Shown: positions 1 through 6,931 of the stretch, in pieces
Numbering within the stretch: position 1 is the stretch's first letter
How the letters are laid out: each line of letters starts with the position of its first letter
From: Candidatus Zixiibacteriota bacterium
GTDB taxonomy: Bacteria; Zixibacteria; MSB-5A5; GN15; PGXB01
Direction of reading: 5' to 3'
Assembly: GCA_030642025.1 (NCBI GenBank)
Contig: DAOWOO010000051.1
Location: 1-7,852, forward strand
DNA: 7,852 nucleotides
Translations under genes and position numbers: made by a program
Notes under the pieces: model-generated
Told to the model about the DNA's origin: nothing
Databases searched by the model: none
Seen by the model: the letters and a program-made list of their open reading frames with translations, nothing else

Positions 1-2707
1 GAGAAGTTAAACCTGAGATGGCAGAGGATAATCCTTCTGCTCTTGTTGCCAAACCTCCTATACCGGCCATTTGTCCCATGGCTGAACCGGCAGCCGAAAC
101 GATCGCGCCCATCCCGCCGCCCGGCATACCCGATACGCTTTGGGCAGCACGTCCAGCCCCGCCGGGCAATATCTGACTCGCACGGGAGACAAGCGAACTT
201 CCTCCTGACATAATGCCGCCACCGGCTCCTCCCGATGGTTCTCCTCCAGTAAACCTTTGCACCAAACTGCCGGCACGTTCGGCAATTCCGCCGAGTGATG
301 GAAGCCCTGTTCTGCCCAACAGACCGGAGGCTATCCCGCTCACTCTTTCGGCCATTGATCCGATACCCGGAAGCCTGCCTGTTAATCCGCCTTCAGATGA
401 ACTGAGGCCCGAAGACATTGAGGGCAATAATCCGGATACAGCCTGTGAAATTCCGCCCGGGATCAATCCGCCCGCACGTTCAGTAAGCGCGGAAACCGCG
501 GATTGTGCGCCCGGAATCACACGGGATATCGCGCCTGTTAATCCTCCCGGCATCTGGCCGGTAACCGATCGCAGCAAAGAAGGCGCACGTGAAAGCGCAC
601 CGGATAGCATGCTTCCAATACCGCCCGATGTTAATCTTGAAAGTCCACCGCCGCTTTCAGTCAAGCTGTCCAGCATTCCGCCCAACCGTCCCGGCCTGAG
701 ATCGCCCAAGCCTCCCCGCAGCAATCCGGCCGCGTGGCTTGATATGTCAGTGGATTCGGCGCCTCCGGTCAAGCCGGTAACAGCTTGTCTTGGGTCTCCA
801 AGCAGACCTGTTTCTCTATCCGCACCACTGGACGACGTTGCGGACCTCAAAAGGCTGCTTATCGGTGAACGTCCGATTCGGCCCAATAATCCTGTGACGC
901 CTGAGACGCCGGGGTCGACAGTTGACAAGGGCAAAAGCCCTCCAAATCTTTCAGCGATACTGCCGGGCAAACCACCGGTCAATCGCCCCATTACCTGTCC
1001 GGCCAAACCACCCAGCATGTCTCCGCTCATTCGTTCTGTCAGCGAACCCAACATGCCCGGAAGAAGCCTTGCAGGCCTTCTTAGGCTCTCGGGTATCAAT
1101 GTCCGCAGTCTTCCAAACAGACCGGGAAGACCGTCTGTGGCGGTCTCGGGGGTTCTGGAAATATCCCGAGGTAAAACTCTTTCACCGGCGCGAAAATCTC
1201 TTATGGGTACGGCGGCCGCTTCCAATCCGGGGGCCACTTGCGGCGCGACTCCTTCGACTTTTCTGAATATCTCCGTCGGATATGTTCGGGTGCTTACCAG
1301 CGTTCTCATCGACTCTTGCGGATCGGTTATCTCGGGCATGTATTTGCCGATAACACCGAGAGCATCAGCCTGCGGCGGTCTTAATATTCTCTCAACCCTG
1401 GTCTCTCCCGAACCCATCCAGGCCGTGGAAACACCCGGAGATTCAGCCGCGAGCTTGAAGGGCCGCAGATGCATGGCGACGATATTATCAAAACTCTTCT
1501 CCAACTCCAGGACCGGCTCTTCCTGTCTGTCCGCGGTGGTGACAATCTCCTCCATGGCGGGCAGAAGAGCCTCGACTGCCATCCGGGCCGGTTCCGATTT
1601 CGGAAGCTGTAGCTTGCGCTTTAAAGTTTCTGCGAACGATCTGGCTCGGTCGATTTTGCGTCCTGTTACGGAAACATAGGCGGGGCTGATTTGCTCCACC
1701 GGGTGACCACTGTCCTCCGCCTTTTGGCTGACCTCATAGGCGAATTCTTTGCTGCCCACAAGTGGCAATCCCTCTGGTATCGCGGCTGGTTTGGCAGGAT
1801 GTTTTATATTTGTAACAGGTTGTTTTGTACTGCCCAGTCTTCTGATCGGCACGAAATAACCCAGCCCCAAGTCGGCATTGGGCGCGGCCACAGGTTCAGC
1901 CAGATCATCCGTAATCAACTCCGCCGCCTCGGAGATTTCCAACTCACCCTCAGATCCGGGGGTAAACCGTTTTCGGGCGAGAACGGGCATGGATGTCTCA
2001 GCCTCGGCAAAGTAGTCTTTCTGACTTAGAACGGTTGCGCGAACTTTTGCCCATTTACCGCGGCGGGAGAGATAAACGAACTGACCCTGATAAATATAAA
2101 ATCCGGGCGATTCGGTAATCTCAGCGGGCTTGGGTATATACTTATCCAGAATGGAATTCACATATTTATCGGCAGCCGACAGCTTGGCTGTAAGGCTCTC
2201 CAGTTTCTGGTGAAACTTAATCGGCTTGATCGAAGTGAATTTTCTTTCCTCGATCGCGTTAAAGATTGGCGCCTCATATTTTTGGGCCACACGTTCAGTA
2301 AATTTTTCTATCTTATCCGACTTGAGTGGAGGTTTTTCTTCGGCCGGTTCGGGCTTTTCCTCCGCCTTTTTGCCAAAAATCCTGTCAATATCGAAATTGA
2401 TAAACGGGGAAACATCCAGCAGAGCCGATGGTCCGAAATGACGTTCACCTCCGGTCGTAACCTGGTATGGCGCCTTAAGGTCCAGTTGGAAATCGAATTG
2501 TTCCGCGGAAATTCCCGTGCCGAATTCGGCCAGTTGGGCGAGATGATTGCGGAGCTGCTCCTCTTCGCGCTTAAGCATTTGGCCCTCGCGCAGGTCGGAA
2601 AGACTGCTGCGATCCGACCGGGCCTCGAAACGGGCTTTATCGGCCAGATGTTTTCTCAGCCGGGCCTTGACCTCGCCAAGCTTTTTTATCCAGAATTTAT
2701 CCATCAT
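1..2707 (-). CDS. Large Gly/Leu/Ser-rich protein of unknown function in a CIS cluster (partial, C-terminus missing)
   Basis: I read this frame directly from the minus strand. It stays open for 902 codons from the ATG at 2707 to the left edge, with no stop reached. The start follows the tube TAA by two bases (TAAAGATGATGG), so the two genes are translationally close; the second ATG (2704) is an equally good start, and no strong Shine-Dalgarno site is visible. There is no signal peptide. Residues 1-65 are highly charged (KKLGEVKARLRKHL, LKREEEQLRNHL) and may form a coiled coil. Residues 113-132 are a Lys/Glu/Pro linker, and 133-525 are mixed, probably folded sequence with no motif I recognise. 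From residue 526 onward the protein is a degenerate Gly/Leu/Ser repeat. I see no cysteine. Position after the tube suggests a structural, tape-measure-like or cargo role, but this is inference only; CIS tape measures usually lie further downstream. Confidence 0.88.
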   Translation of the reverse strand, partial: MMDKFWIKKLGEVKARLRKHLADKARFEARSDRSSLSDLREGQMLKREEEQLRNHLAQLAEFGTGISAEQFDFQLDLKAPYQVTTGGERHFGPSALLDVSPFINFDIDRIFGKKAEEKPEPAEEKPPLKSDKIEKFTERVAQKYEAPIFNAIEERKFTSIKPIKFHQKLESLTAKLSAADKYVNSILDKYIPKPAEITESPGFYIYQGQFVYLSRRGKWAKVRATVLSQKDYFAEAETSMPVLARKRFTPGSEGELEISEAAELITDDLAEPVAAPNADLGLGYFVPIRRLGSTKQPVTNIKHPAKPAAIPEGLPLVGSKEFAYEVSQKAEDSGHPVEQISPAYVSVTGRKIDRARSFAETLKRKLQLPKSEPARMAVEALLPAMEEIVTTADRQEEPVLELEKSFDNIVAMHLRPFKLAAESPGVSTAWMGSGETRVERILRPPQADALGVIGKYMPEITDPQESMRTLVSTRTYPTEIFRKVEGVAPQVAPGLEAAAVPIRDFRAGERVLPRDISRTPETATDGLPGLFGRLRTLIPESLRRPARLLPGMLGSLTERMSGDMLGGLAGQVMGRLTGGLPGSIAERFGGLLPLSTVDPGVSGVTGLLGRIGRSPISSLLRSATSSSGADRETGLLGDPRQAVTGLTGGAESTDISSHAAGLLRGGLGDLRPGRLGGMLDSLTESGGGLSRLTSGGIGSMLSGALSRAPSLLRSVTGQMPGGLTGAISRVIPGAQSAVSALTERAGGLIPGGISQAVSGLLPSMSSGLSSSEGGLTGRLPGIGSMAERVSGIASGLLGRTGLPSLGGIAERAGSLVQRFTGGEPSGGAGGGIMSGGSSLVSRASQILPGGAGRAAQSVSGMPGGGMGAIVSAAGSAMGQMAGIGGLATRAEGLSSAISGLTS
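2..1132 (-). repeat. Degenerate Gly/Leu/Ser-rich repeat region within the large protein
   Basis: This covers residues 526-902 of the large partial protein. Two motifs recur without a fixed period. One is a hydrophobic-Pro-Gly turn (LPG, IPG, MPG or RPG), seen ten times, for example GLPGLFGRL, LIPGGISQAV and RLPGIGSMAERV. The other is an [LIM]-[TA]-E-R box followed by a small residue and Gly, seen five times, starting near residues 556, 584, 741, 785 and 808 (LTERMSG, IAERFGG, LTERAGG, MAERVSG, IAERAGS). The irregular spacing points to old, diverged protein-level repeats rather than recent DNA duplication. The repeat runs through the left edge, so its full length is unknown. Confidence 0.7.
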
Positions 2708-2709
2708 CT

Positions 2710-3150
2710 TTAAACCAGTTCCAGCCCTTCATGGGCCAGTGTTAGGGATTCCACCAGCGCGGTGGTTTTCTGGGCCGTCAACTCCGGCACTTTCCAGCTC
2801 ACCGGAAAGGCGCGTTGGAAATTCCAGCGTTTGATCTCGTTGCCGGTCTCATCCAGAAGAATTATCGATCCGGATTTTCTTTCCAGACGTTCGTTTTTCT
2901 CGATCGAATCGCTCAGCCATTTAAAGAGCGAATCGGAGTCTATGTATCCTCTTTCCAGGGTGATTTCGGATTGAATCGCGTGTCCGGGGAATTTCAGCAT
3001 GTGTGTATTTTCACCCCCCTCATGATACTCATACACATCCCGCTTCTGTTCCAGCCCTTTGACCCGGGTGAATTGCGCTTCGGCAATCCCGTCTATCTCG
3101 ATCTTGAAATTCAGATTCAGCCTGTGATCGATTCTCTCCGCAACCGGCAT
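2710..3150 (-). CDS. CIS/phage tail tube protein, gp19-like (second copy)
   Basis: This encodes a 146-residue inner-tube protein of the T4 gp19-like family, which includes Hcp-like tubes of contractile injection systems. Rings of this protein stack inside the sheath to form the channel. Family hallmarks are visible: the N-terminal strand NFKIEIDGIAEAQF followed by VKGLE (residues 14-33), the strand pattern ITLERGYID, the core RKSGSIILLDETGNEIKRW and the aromatic NFQRAFPVSW, then a C-terminal helix/strand ending HEGLELV. Length matches the family. The start is set by AGGAAGAG six bases upstream of ATG, lying across the end of the sheath gene. Only TAATTT separates it from the sheath ATG frame, so the two genes are surely co-transcribed. 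It is clearly homologous to the tube protein at 6932-7363 but well diverged, so the copies probably occupy different positions in the particle. Confidence 0.93.
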   Translation of the reverse strand: MPVAERIDHRLNLNFKIEIDGIAEAQFTRVKGLEQKRDVYEYHEGGENTHMLKFPGHAIQSEITLERGYIDSDSLFKWLSDSIEKNERLERKSGSIILLDETGNEIKRWNFQRAFPVSWKVPELTAQKTTALVESLTLAHEGLELV

Positions 3151-3153
3151 AAA

Positions 3154-4902
3154 TTACTCTTCCTGTGTTTCCATGGTTTTTTGCGAAACCCTGACAATAA
3201 TAAATTCCGCCGGGCGGACAATCGCCACGCCGACTTCGATTATCAGCTCCCCGCGATCCCTGACATCCAAGGGATTATTCTCCTCGTCAACTTTGATATA
3301 AAAGGCTTCATCGACGTTTTCCCCTTGAAGATACCCTTTCTTCCAGAGGCCCTTCAAAAAGAAAAAGACCAGCCTTTTGACATTTTCCCAAAGCTCATGC
3401 GAGTTCGGCTCGAATGTCACCCACTGTGTTCCCTGCTCGATCGATTCGGAGATCATGTTGAAAGTGCGGCGAACATTGATATACCTGAAAGCGGCATCCG
3501 AGGCCAGTGTACGCGCGCCCCAGATACGAATTCCACGTCCGGGAAACGCCAGAGTGGTATTGACGCCCTCCGGATTCAAAACCTCGGTATCGAATTGAGT
3601 GAGCGGAAATTCGATATCGACTATTCCCTCGATTTCCTGATTGGCAAAGGAATGATGAGTGCCGTGAGCCACATCCGACGCGGCCATCAGTCCGGCCACA
3701 TACCCCGAAGGAGGTACCAGTTTGACCGGCAACATCTCTTCCGATTGATAAATCTTGGCCTTAAGCCAGGGATAGGTCAAAGCGGCGTAGGAACTGTCAT
3801 AGTCCTCACGCCAGTCCAGAACGGCCTTGATGTCATGACCGGGAGGAGGGTCTATCAAAAGAAAACGATAACCGGAATTCTCGACATAGTCGATGGCCGC
3901 CCGCAGCACGGTTTTTACTCCCTGCGCACCGCCGAAACTCCTGCTTTCCTGATGAGTGTACAGATCGGGCAAAACGATTATCCGGCCCTCATCGAGCTCA
4001 TCCAAAAGCGCCATCCCGACCCGCTCACCGAGGCTGTTGGAAAGGCCGATATAATCATCGGGAATGATGGTCGAGAGACCGTCCTTGCCGCCCAAAAGCG
4101 TATACCTTCCCGGTTTGGGGAAACGGATCTTTCGCTCATCCGCCGCGGAGACCCTGACCAGTTTGGAATTGCCGTTGAGGTAATCGACAATATACCGTTT
4201 CGAATTCGGACCGGACGAGAGGTCCTTGAAATTCTCCCTCTGCTCGCCACATCGCAAGATAAGATCGTAGCGTACCGGCGCGATCTCGGTCTCCTCGCCC
4301 ATTTCATATTCTTTCTTGACCGCTCCCGGTTTGAAGATGATATGCGCGCCTCTCACATCCTCGATCTCGAATTGATCCCGGTCCTCGCCGCACTTGACGT
4401 AAACCATATCGCCCTTTGCAAACCTGCGCGCGTTGGCAAGTTGAACAGATCCACTTGCGGAATCGATGGCAGTAAGGGGATAGGTTTTGACTTTGGCCTT
4501 TGCCGGTTTGAGTTCGAGGATCAAGCGATTTCCCCAAGCGCCGCCGGAGGACGCTTCCAGATCGTAAAGAGGCTTGCCGGTCCCGGAGAGAATCTTTCCC
4601 TTGGCGGGCAGGTTGATTTCCTCCCGTTCACGCTGATAAATATGCGCGATGCGGACAACAAAACATTCTCTGCCGCCGTTGAGAAAGAATCCATACACGG
4701 CATATGGCAGGAAACTGCCGGGAAGAAAACTTCCGAAAGCATTCTTGAAATCGGAAAAAGAGCTTATACGGAGAGGTTTGCCGATCGGGCCGCGCTCGGT
4801 TATTCCGAAGAAAACGGCGCAATCCGTCTTGACAACCTCAAGATACCTCTCTCCCCGGCTCTCCTTTTCGATATGCACACCGGGTGCATAATATTCAGGC
4901 AT
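3154..4902 (-). CDS. CIS/phage tail sheath protein (second copy, complete)
   Basis: This encodes a 582-residue tail sheath subunit, the contractile outer cylinder that drives the tube through the target envelope. It has the family layout. The N-terminal segment YYAPGVHIEKE (4-14) is followed by DCAVFFGITERGPIGKP (27-43) and the FFLNGG-FVVRI strand (72-85). A beta-rich insert follows at about 110-260, a probable surface domain. Then come LLIDPPPGHD (348-357), YAALTYPWL (372-380), PPSGYVAGLMAASD (397-410), RGIRIWGART (456-465) and YINVRRTFNMISESIE (474-489). The C-terminus PAEFIIVRVSQ (564-574) is the strand that in known sheaths exchanges with neighbouring subunits. Length is within the usual sheath range. 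A GGGAAG Shine-Dalgarno site supports the start. The 54-base gap from the preceding gene holds no clear terminator or promoter. Function is near certain; its position in the particle is not. Confidence 0.96.
   Translation of the reverse strand: MPEYYAPGVHIEKESRGERYLEVVKTDCAVFFGITERGPIGKPLRISSFSDFKNAFGSFLPGSFLPYAVYGFFLNGGRECFVVRIAHIYQREREEINLPAKGKILSGTGKPLYDLEASSGGAWGNRLILELKPAKAKVKTYPLTAIDSASGSVQLANARRFAKGDMVYVKCGEDRDQFEIEDVRGAHIIFKPGAVKKEYEMGEETEIAPVRYDLILRCGEQRENFKDLSSGPNSKRYIVDYLNGNSKLVRVSAADERKIRFPKPGRYTLLGGKDGLSTIIPDDYIGLSNSLGERVGMALLDELDEGRIIVLPDLYTHQESRSFGGAQGVKTVLRAAIDYVENSGYRFLLIDPPPGHDIKAVLDWREDYDSSYAALTYPWLKAKIYQSEEMLPVKLVPPSGYVAGLMAASDVAHGTHHSFANQEIEGIVDIEFPLTQFDTEVLNPEGVNTTLAFPGRGIRIWGARTLASDAAFRYINVRRTFNMISESIEQGTQWVTFEPNSHELWENVKRLVFFFLKGLWKKGYLQGENVDEAFYIKVDEENNPLDVRDRGELIIEVGVAIVRPAEFIIVRVSQKTMETQEE
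3157..3164 (-). promoter_or_regulatory. Ribosome binding site of the second tube gene
   Basis: AGGAAGAG on the minus strand, six bases before the tube ATG and inside the last codons of the sheath gene. It supports the 3150 start and shows translation re-initiation or coupling between sheath and tube. Confidence 0.7.
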
Positions 4903-4907
4903 TAAGT

Positions 4908-4915
4908 TCTTCCCT
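4908..4915 (-). promoter_or_regulatory. Ribosome binding site of the second sheath gene
   Basis: AGGGAAGA on the minus strand, five bases before the ATG at 4902, in the 54-base gap after the signal-peptide gene. It fixes the sheath start, which also gives the expected N-terminal YYAPGV motif. Confidence 0.65.
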
Positions 4916-4956
4916 GAACGCTTCTAAATGGTTGCTTCCGGACTATAATTCAATAA

Positions 4957-5871
4957 TTAATCTGAATCTCTCAATAGCTCCAGAAGATTTACATCCTTCC
5001 GCTCAAAACCGGACGGTTTCTCAAAAACCGCGTCCGGTATTTTCTCGAAGGAAAGATTTTCCAAAATAGAATTGTAGCGAAGATTGAAAGACATGGAGGG
5101 CACATCCAAATCCGGGGACCAGACTTCGAGTGTCATATTGAACGCCATCTGCACATAGAGGTAGGTCCAGGATTCCAGATACCCCTGCAGGAACGATTCT
5201 TCGATTCCCACAATTTTCAAAGCATCCTCAACCAGACCCTGTATTTTCGGAGTAAAAAAATTCTCCATTATATTTTGCATAGTCTTTTTGTATTCAGCGT
5301 ATTCGGGGAAGTCGGTGGTCACCCATGAGTAACCATCCATCATGACTTTCAAATCCCCCGGGATCTCCTTGACCGGCGGATTCAGCCGGCCCTCCAAATT
5401 GAACAGCATTTTGCGGCATTTGAAACCTGAGATTGTCTGCCGCTCATCGCTTTCCTCAAACGCTAATTTATCCAGCGTAAAATACTCCTCAGCCAGCTCC
5501 ATCAACTGCTCCAGCGTATCCAGGATTTTTTTCCTAAAACCGGCGTCAAGAAAATCATCCAAACCGGCCAGGCCGATAATCACGCAGCTGGAATCTTCCC
5601 ATTGGCAGAATTCCAACAGCCTCTCATCGACATTCATATAAATGGCCGATTTCCCGGTAATTGAGGTGTCGGGCACATCGATTTCAAGCTCTGTAACCGA
5701 GCAGAATTGTCCGTCACGCACGCAGGTGGTTTGATACATTTCAAACATCTTTATGAAGGGAATTCCTGATAAGGAAGACTTCATCTCATAAGTGATATCC
5801 GCCTGAAGCGTAATTCCGCCAAATGTCGCCAAAAGGCAGAATAAAACCGGATAAATTGTCGCTTTTCTCAT
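4957..5871 (-). CDS. Exported protein of unknown function, DUF4412-like, paralogue of the next gene upstream
   Basis: This encodes a 304-residue protein with a clear Sec signal peptide: basic MRK, a hydrophobic core at about 7-20, and a probable signal peptidase I site after LQA (residue 24). There is no lipobox at the cut site. The mature start ADITYEMKSSLSGIPF aligns with ADFAVKTKMTMSGMPM of the protein at 5915-6859. The pair also share an S-W-[VG]-T-x2-F-x-E-[YF]-x2-[YF]-KK block (182-196 here) and an F-E-x-P-[SK]-G-F-E block (283-290). Both proteins therefore come from one ancestor by tandem duplication. The N-terminal pattern resembles DUF4412/LolA-like periplasmic proteins, which is a judgement by eye. 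Unlike its paralogue it has five mature cysteines (50, 57, 89, 96, 152) and is not Met-rich. It probably acts in the periplasm or outside the cell. It lies between two sheath-tube modules and is likely co-transcribed with them. Confidence 0.88.
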   Translation of the reverse strand: MRKATIYPVLFCLLATFGGITLQADITYEMKSSLSGIPFIKMFEMYQTTCVRDGQFCSVTELEIDVPDTSITGKSAIYMNVDERLLEFCQWEDSSCVIIGLAGLDDFLDAGFRKKILDTLEQLMELAEEYFTLDKLAFEESDERQTISGFKCRKMLFNLEGRLNPPVKEIPGDLKVMMDGYSWVTTDFPEYAEYKKTMQNIMENFFTPKIQGLVEDALKIVGIEESFLQGYLESWTYLYVQMAFNMTLEVWSPDLDVPSMSFNLRYNSILENLSFEKIPDAVFEKPSGFERKDVNLLELLRDSD

Positions 5872-5889
5872 CTTTCAACCTTGCTGTCT

Positions 5890-5918
5890 ATTATATCTGC
5901 CTATTTCGAAATCATCAT
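5890..5918 (-). promoter_or_regulatory. Possible internal promoter before the second exported-protein gene
   Basis: The 43-base gap contains a perfect TATAAT at 5895-5890 on the minus strand. Seventeen bases upstream is ATGATG (5918-5913), only a three-of-six match to TTGACA, and it overlaps the stop of the preceding gene. The weak -35 and the AT-rich gap make chance occurrence quite possible. If real, it would start a short leader just before the ATG at 5871, whose own Shine-Dalgarno site (AAGG) is weak. Confidence 0.25.
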
Positions 5919-6859
5919 TGGCCCATACCAGGAAACCCGAAACCACCGCCGGAAAAGTCAGCGGCGCTTTCGACTTTTTCAAAGCCTTTGGGTATTTCGA
6001 ATTCGGACGCGGCTATCGACTTGGAGGAAACCTCCACCGGCGCCGTGGTCATCTTCATATTGAAGGTCATACCCGGCATCATGGCCGCCGCCTCTTCATC
6101 CATATCCGGCATCACCATTTCGATGGAAATGTCCAGATCGCCGGCAAGCACAACATAACCTGCGAATTTGGCCACCTCATCAACCGTGCCCTTTTCCATA
6201 CCCATCTTCTCGAAGAATTTCATCATGTCGCCGAATCCGCCCGAGGCGCCGCCAGCGAAAACGCCGGCCAATTCCTCGCTCATCTTTTTATAGAATTCAA
6301 ATTCGGCAAACTGTTTGGTTCCCCATTGAGATCCGCTGACAGAAATATTCATCGGAGTCGGTTCCGGGCCCATCATCGCCATCATCATTTGAAACTTGAT
6401 ATCAATCGCGAATTCCTCGGCCTCAATCTCATTGATCATCTTCTTCTCACCGGTCATCTTCATTGACATCTTCTCGATGGTCAGCATCTCCTGGAGACTG
6501 TCCAGCGCTTTATCCATTTCGCCCATAATCGAGGCGGACATGGAATCAAGAACTTTTTTGTCGTACAGCGAATAGGTCGAATCGGCGTAATTAACAACCA
6601 GCATTTCCTTTCCACCATCGCGAATAATATTCTTGGTATGTACACCCCCGGCCGCGCCCATCATGGGATTCTCCATATCCAGGGCAACCGCCATTTGGCT
6701 TCCGGTTATTAGATACGTTTGCTGCATGTTAAAGTTTCCCATCATCGGCATACCGGACATGGTCATCTTCGTTTTAACGGCGAAATCGGCGGACGCTGGC
6801 AGACTCAGAAATATCGCGATTAGAGCTGACAAAATGACAACTCTCATTAACTTGGGCAT
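5915..6859 (-). CDS. Exported Met-rich protein, DUF4412-like, inside the CIS cluster
   Basis: This encodes a 314-residue protein with a Sec signal peptide: MPKLMR, a hydrophobic core at 7-20, and probable cleavage after ASA at residue 24. It is strikingly methionine-rich, with 41 Met (about 13%), clustered in runs such as MSGMPMMGNFNM (34-45), MSMKM (131-135) and QMMMAMM (157-163). It has no cysteine. The segment IIRDGGKEMLVVNYADSTYSLYD (split here as IIRDGGKEM, 78-86, and VNYADSTYSLYD, 89-100) resembles the DUF4412 pattern of alternating strands around a Lys and a Thr-Tyr. The C-terminus is Gly/Phe-rich (GGGFGFPGMGQ). It is the paralogue of the protein at 4957-5871. A strong GGAGG site six bases upstream fixes the start. 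A hairpin lies just before it. Met-rich periplasmic proteins sometimes bind copper or act as oxidant sinks, but nothing here proves that. The role in the injection system is unknown. Confidence 0.9.
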   Translation of the reverse strand: MPKLMRVVILSALIAIFLSLPASADFAVKTKMTMSGMPMMGNFNMQQTYLITGSQMAVALDMENPMMGAAGGVHTKNIIRDGGKEMLVVNYADSTYSLYDKKVLDSMSASIMGEMDKALDSLQEMLTIEKMSMKMTGEKKMINEIEAEEFAIDIKFQMMMAMMGPEPTPMNISVSGSQWGTKQFAEFEFYKKMSEELAGVFAGGASGGFGDMMKFFEKMGMEKGTVDEVAKFAGYVVLAGDLDISIEMVMPDMDEEAAAMMPGMTFNMKMTTAPVEVSSKSIAASEFEIPKGFEKVESAADFSGGGFGFPGMGQ

Positions 6860-6861
6860 TA

Positions 6862-6870
6862 CTCTCCTCC
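6862..6870 (-). promoter_or_regulatory. Strong ribosome binding site of the Met-rich exported protein gene
   Basis: GGAGGAGAG on the minus strand, with the GGAGG core six bases before the ATG at 6859. The extended TGGAGGA (6871-6865) repeats exactly the end of the 3' arm of the upstream hairpin (6899-6893). Confidence 0.75.
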
Positions 6871-6881
6871 ATTAGAATGTT

Positions 6882-6921
6882 AACAAAACGCATCCTCCAG
6901 TTCCATTAGGGAACTGGAGGA
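6882..6921 (-). terminator. Probable Rho-independent terminator or attenuator after the first tube gene
   Basis: A perfect 12-bp inverted repeat (TCCTCCAGTTCC at 6921-6910, GGAACTGGAGGA at 6904-6893 on the minus strand) encloses a five-base loop. It is followed by TGCG and then TTTTGTT. The stem is strong but the U-tract is short, interrupted and offset by four bases, so termination is probably partial. The stem begins 10 bases past the tube stop and ends 33 bases before the next start. On the plus strand no T-run follows, so it works only in the direction of the genes. It could set lower expression of downstream genes relative to sheath and tube, or stabilise the 3' end of the upstream message. 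Confidence 0.55.
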
Positions 6922-6931
6922 ATGCATATCA

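Noticed and set aside
1..1132. Gly-rich segment as a tandem DNA repeat or CRISPR-like array
   Set aside because: The motifs recur only at protein level, with irregular spacing (28, 157, 44 and 23 residues between ER boxes) and varied codons. There are no fixed-length DNA repeats.
213..1679. Plus-strand Pro-rich open frame of 488 codons
   Set aside because: It lies antisense to the Gly-rich repeat. Gly codons read in reverse give many CC-containing codons, hence the proline. No ribosome binding site or protein-like domain is visible.
2815..4905. Plus-strand open frame of 696 codons opposite the second sheath and part of the tube
   Set aside because: Its codons are exact complements of the sheath codons, so it stays open simply because the sheath avoids TTA, CTA and TCA. 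The minus-strand product has strong sheath motifs, whereas this one resembles nothing.
4903..4956. Possible promoter in the AT-rich gap before the second sheath gene (TATAGT-like)
   Set aside because: No -35 box lies at an acceptable distance; the nearest TTGAGA is about 21 bases away. The gap is ordinary operon spacing.
5918..6466. Plus-strand His-rich open frame opposite the Met-rich gene
   Set aside because: Many Met codons (ATG) on the minus strand produce CAT on the plus strand, which reads as His. It is a composition shadow.
6774..6893. Small overlapping frame starting at the ATG in the hairpin 3' arm (6893)
   Set aside because: It runs about 40 codons out of frame into the Met-rich gene. 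Its GGAGG abuts the ATG and is buried in the hairpin, so it is unlikely to be translated.
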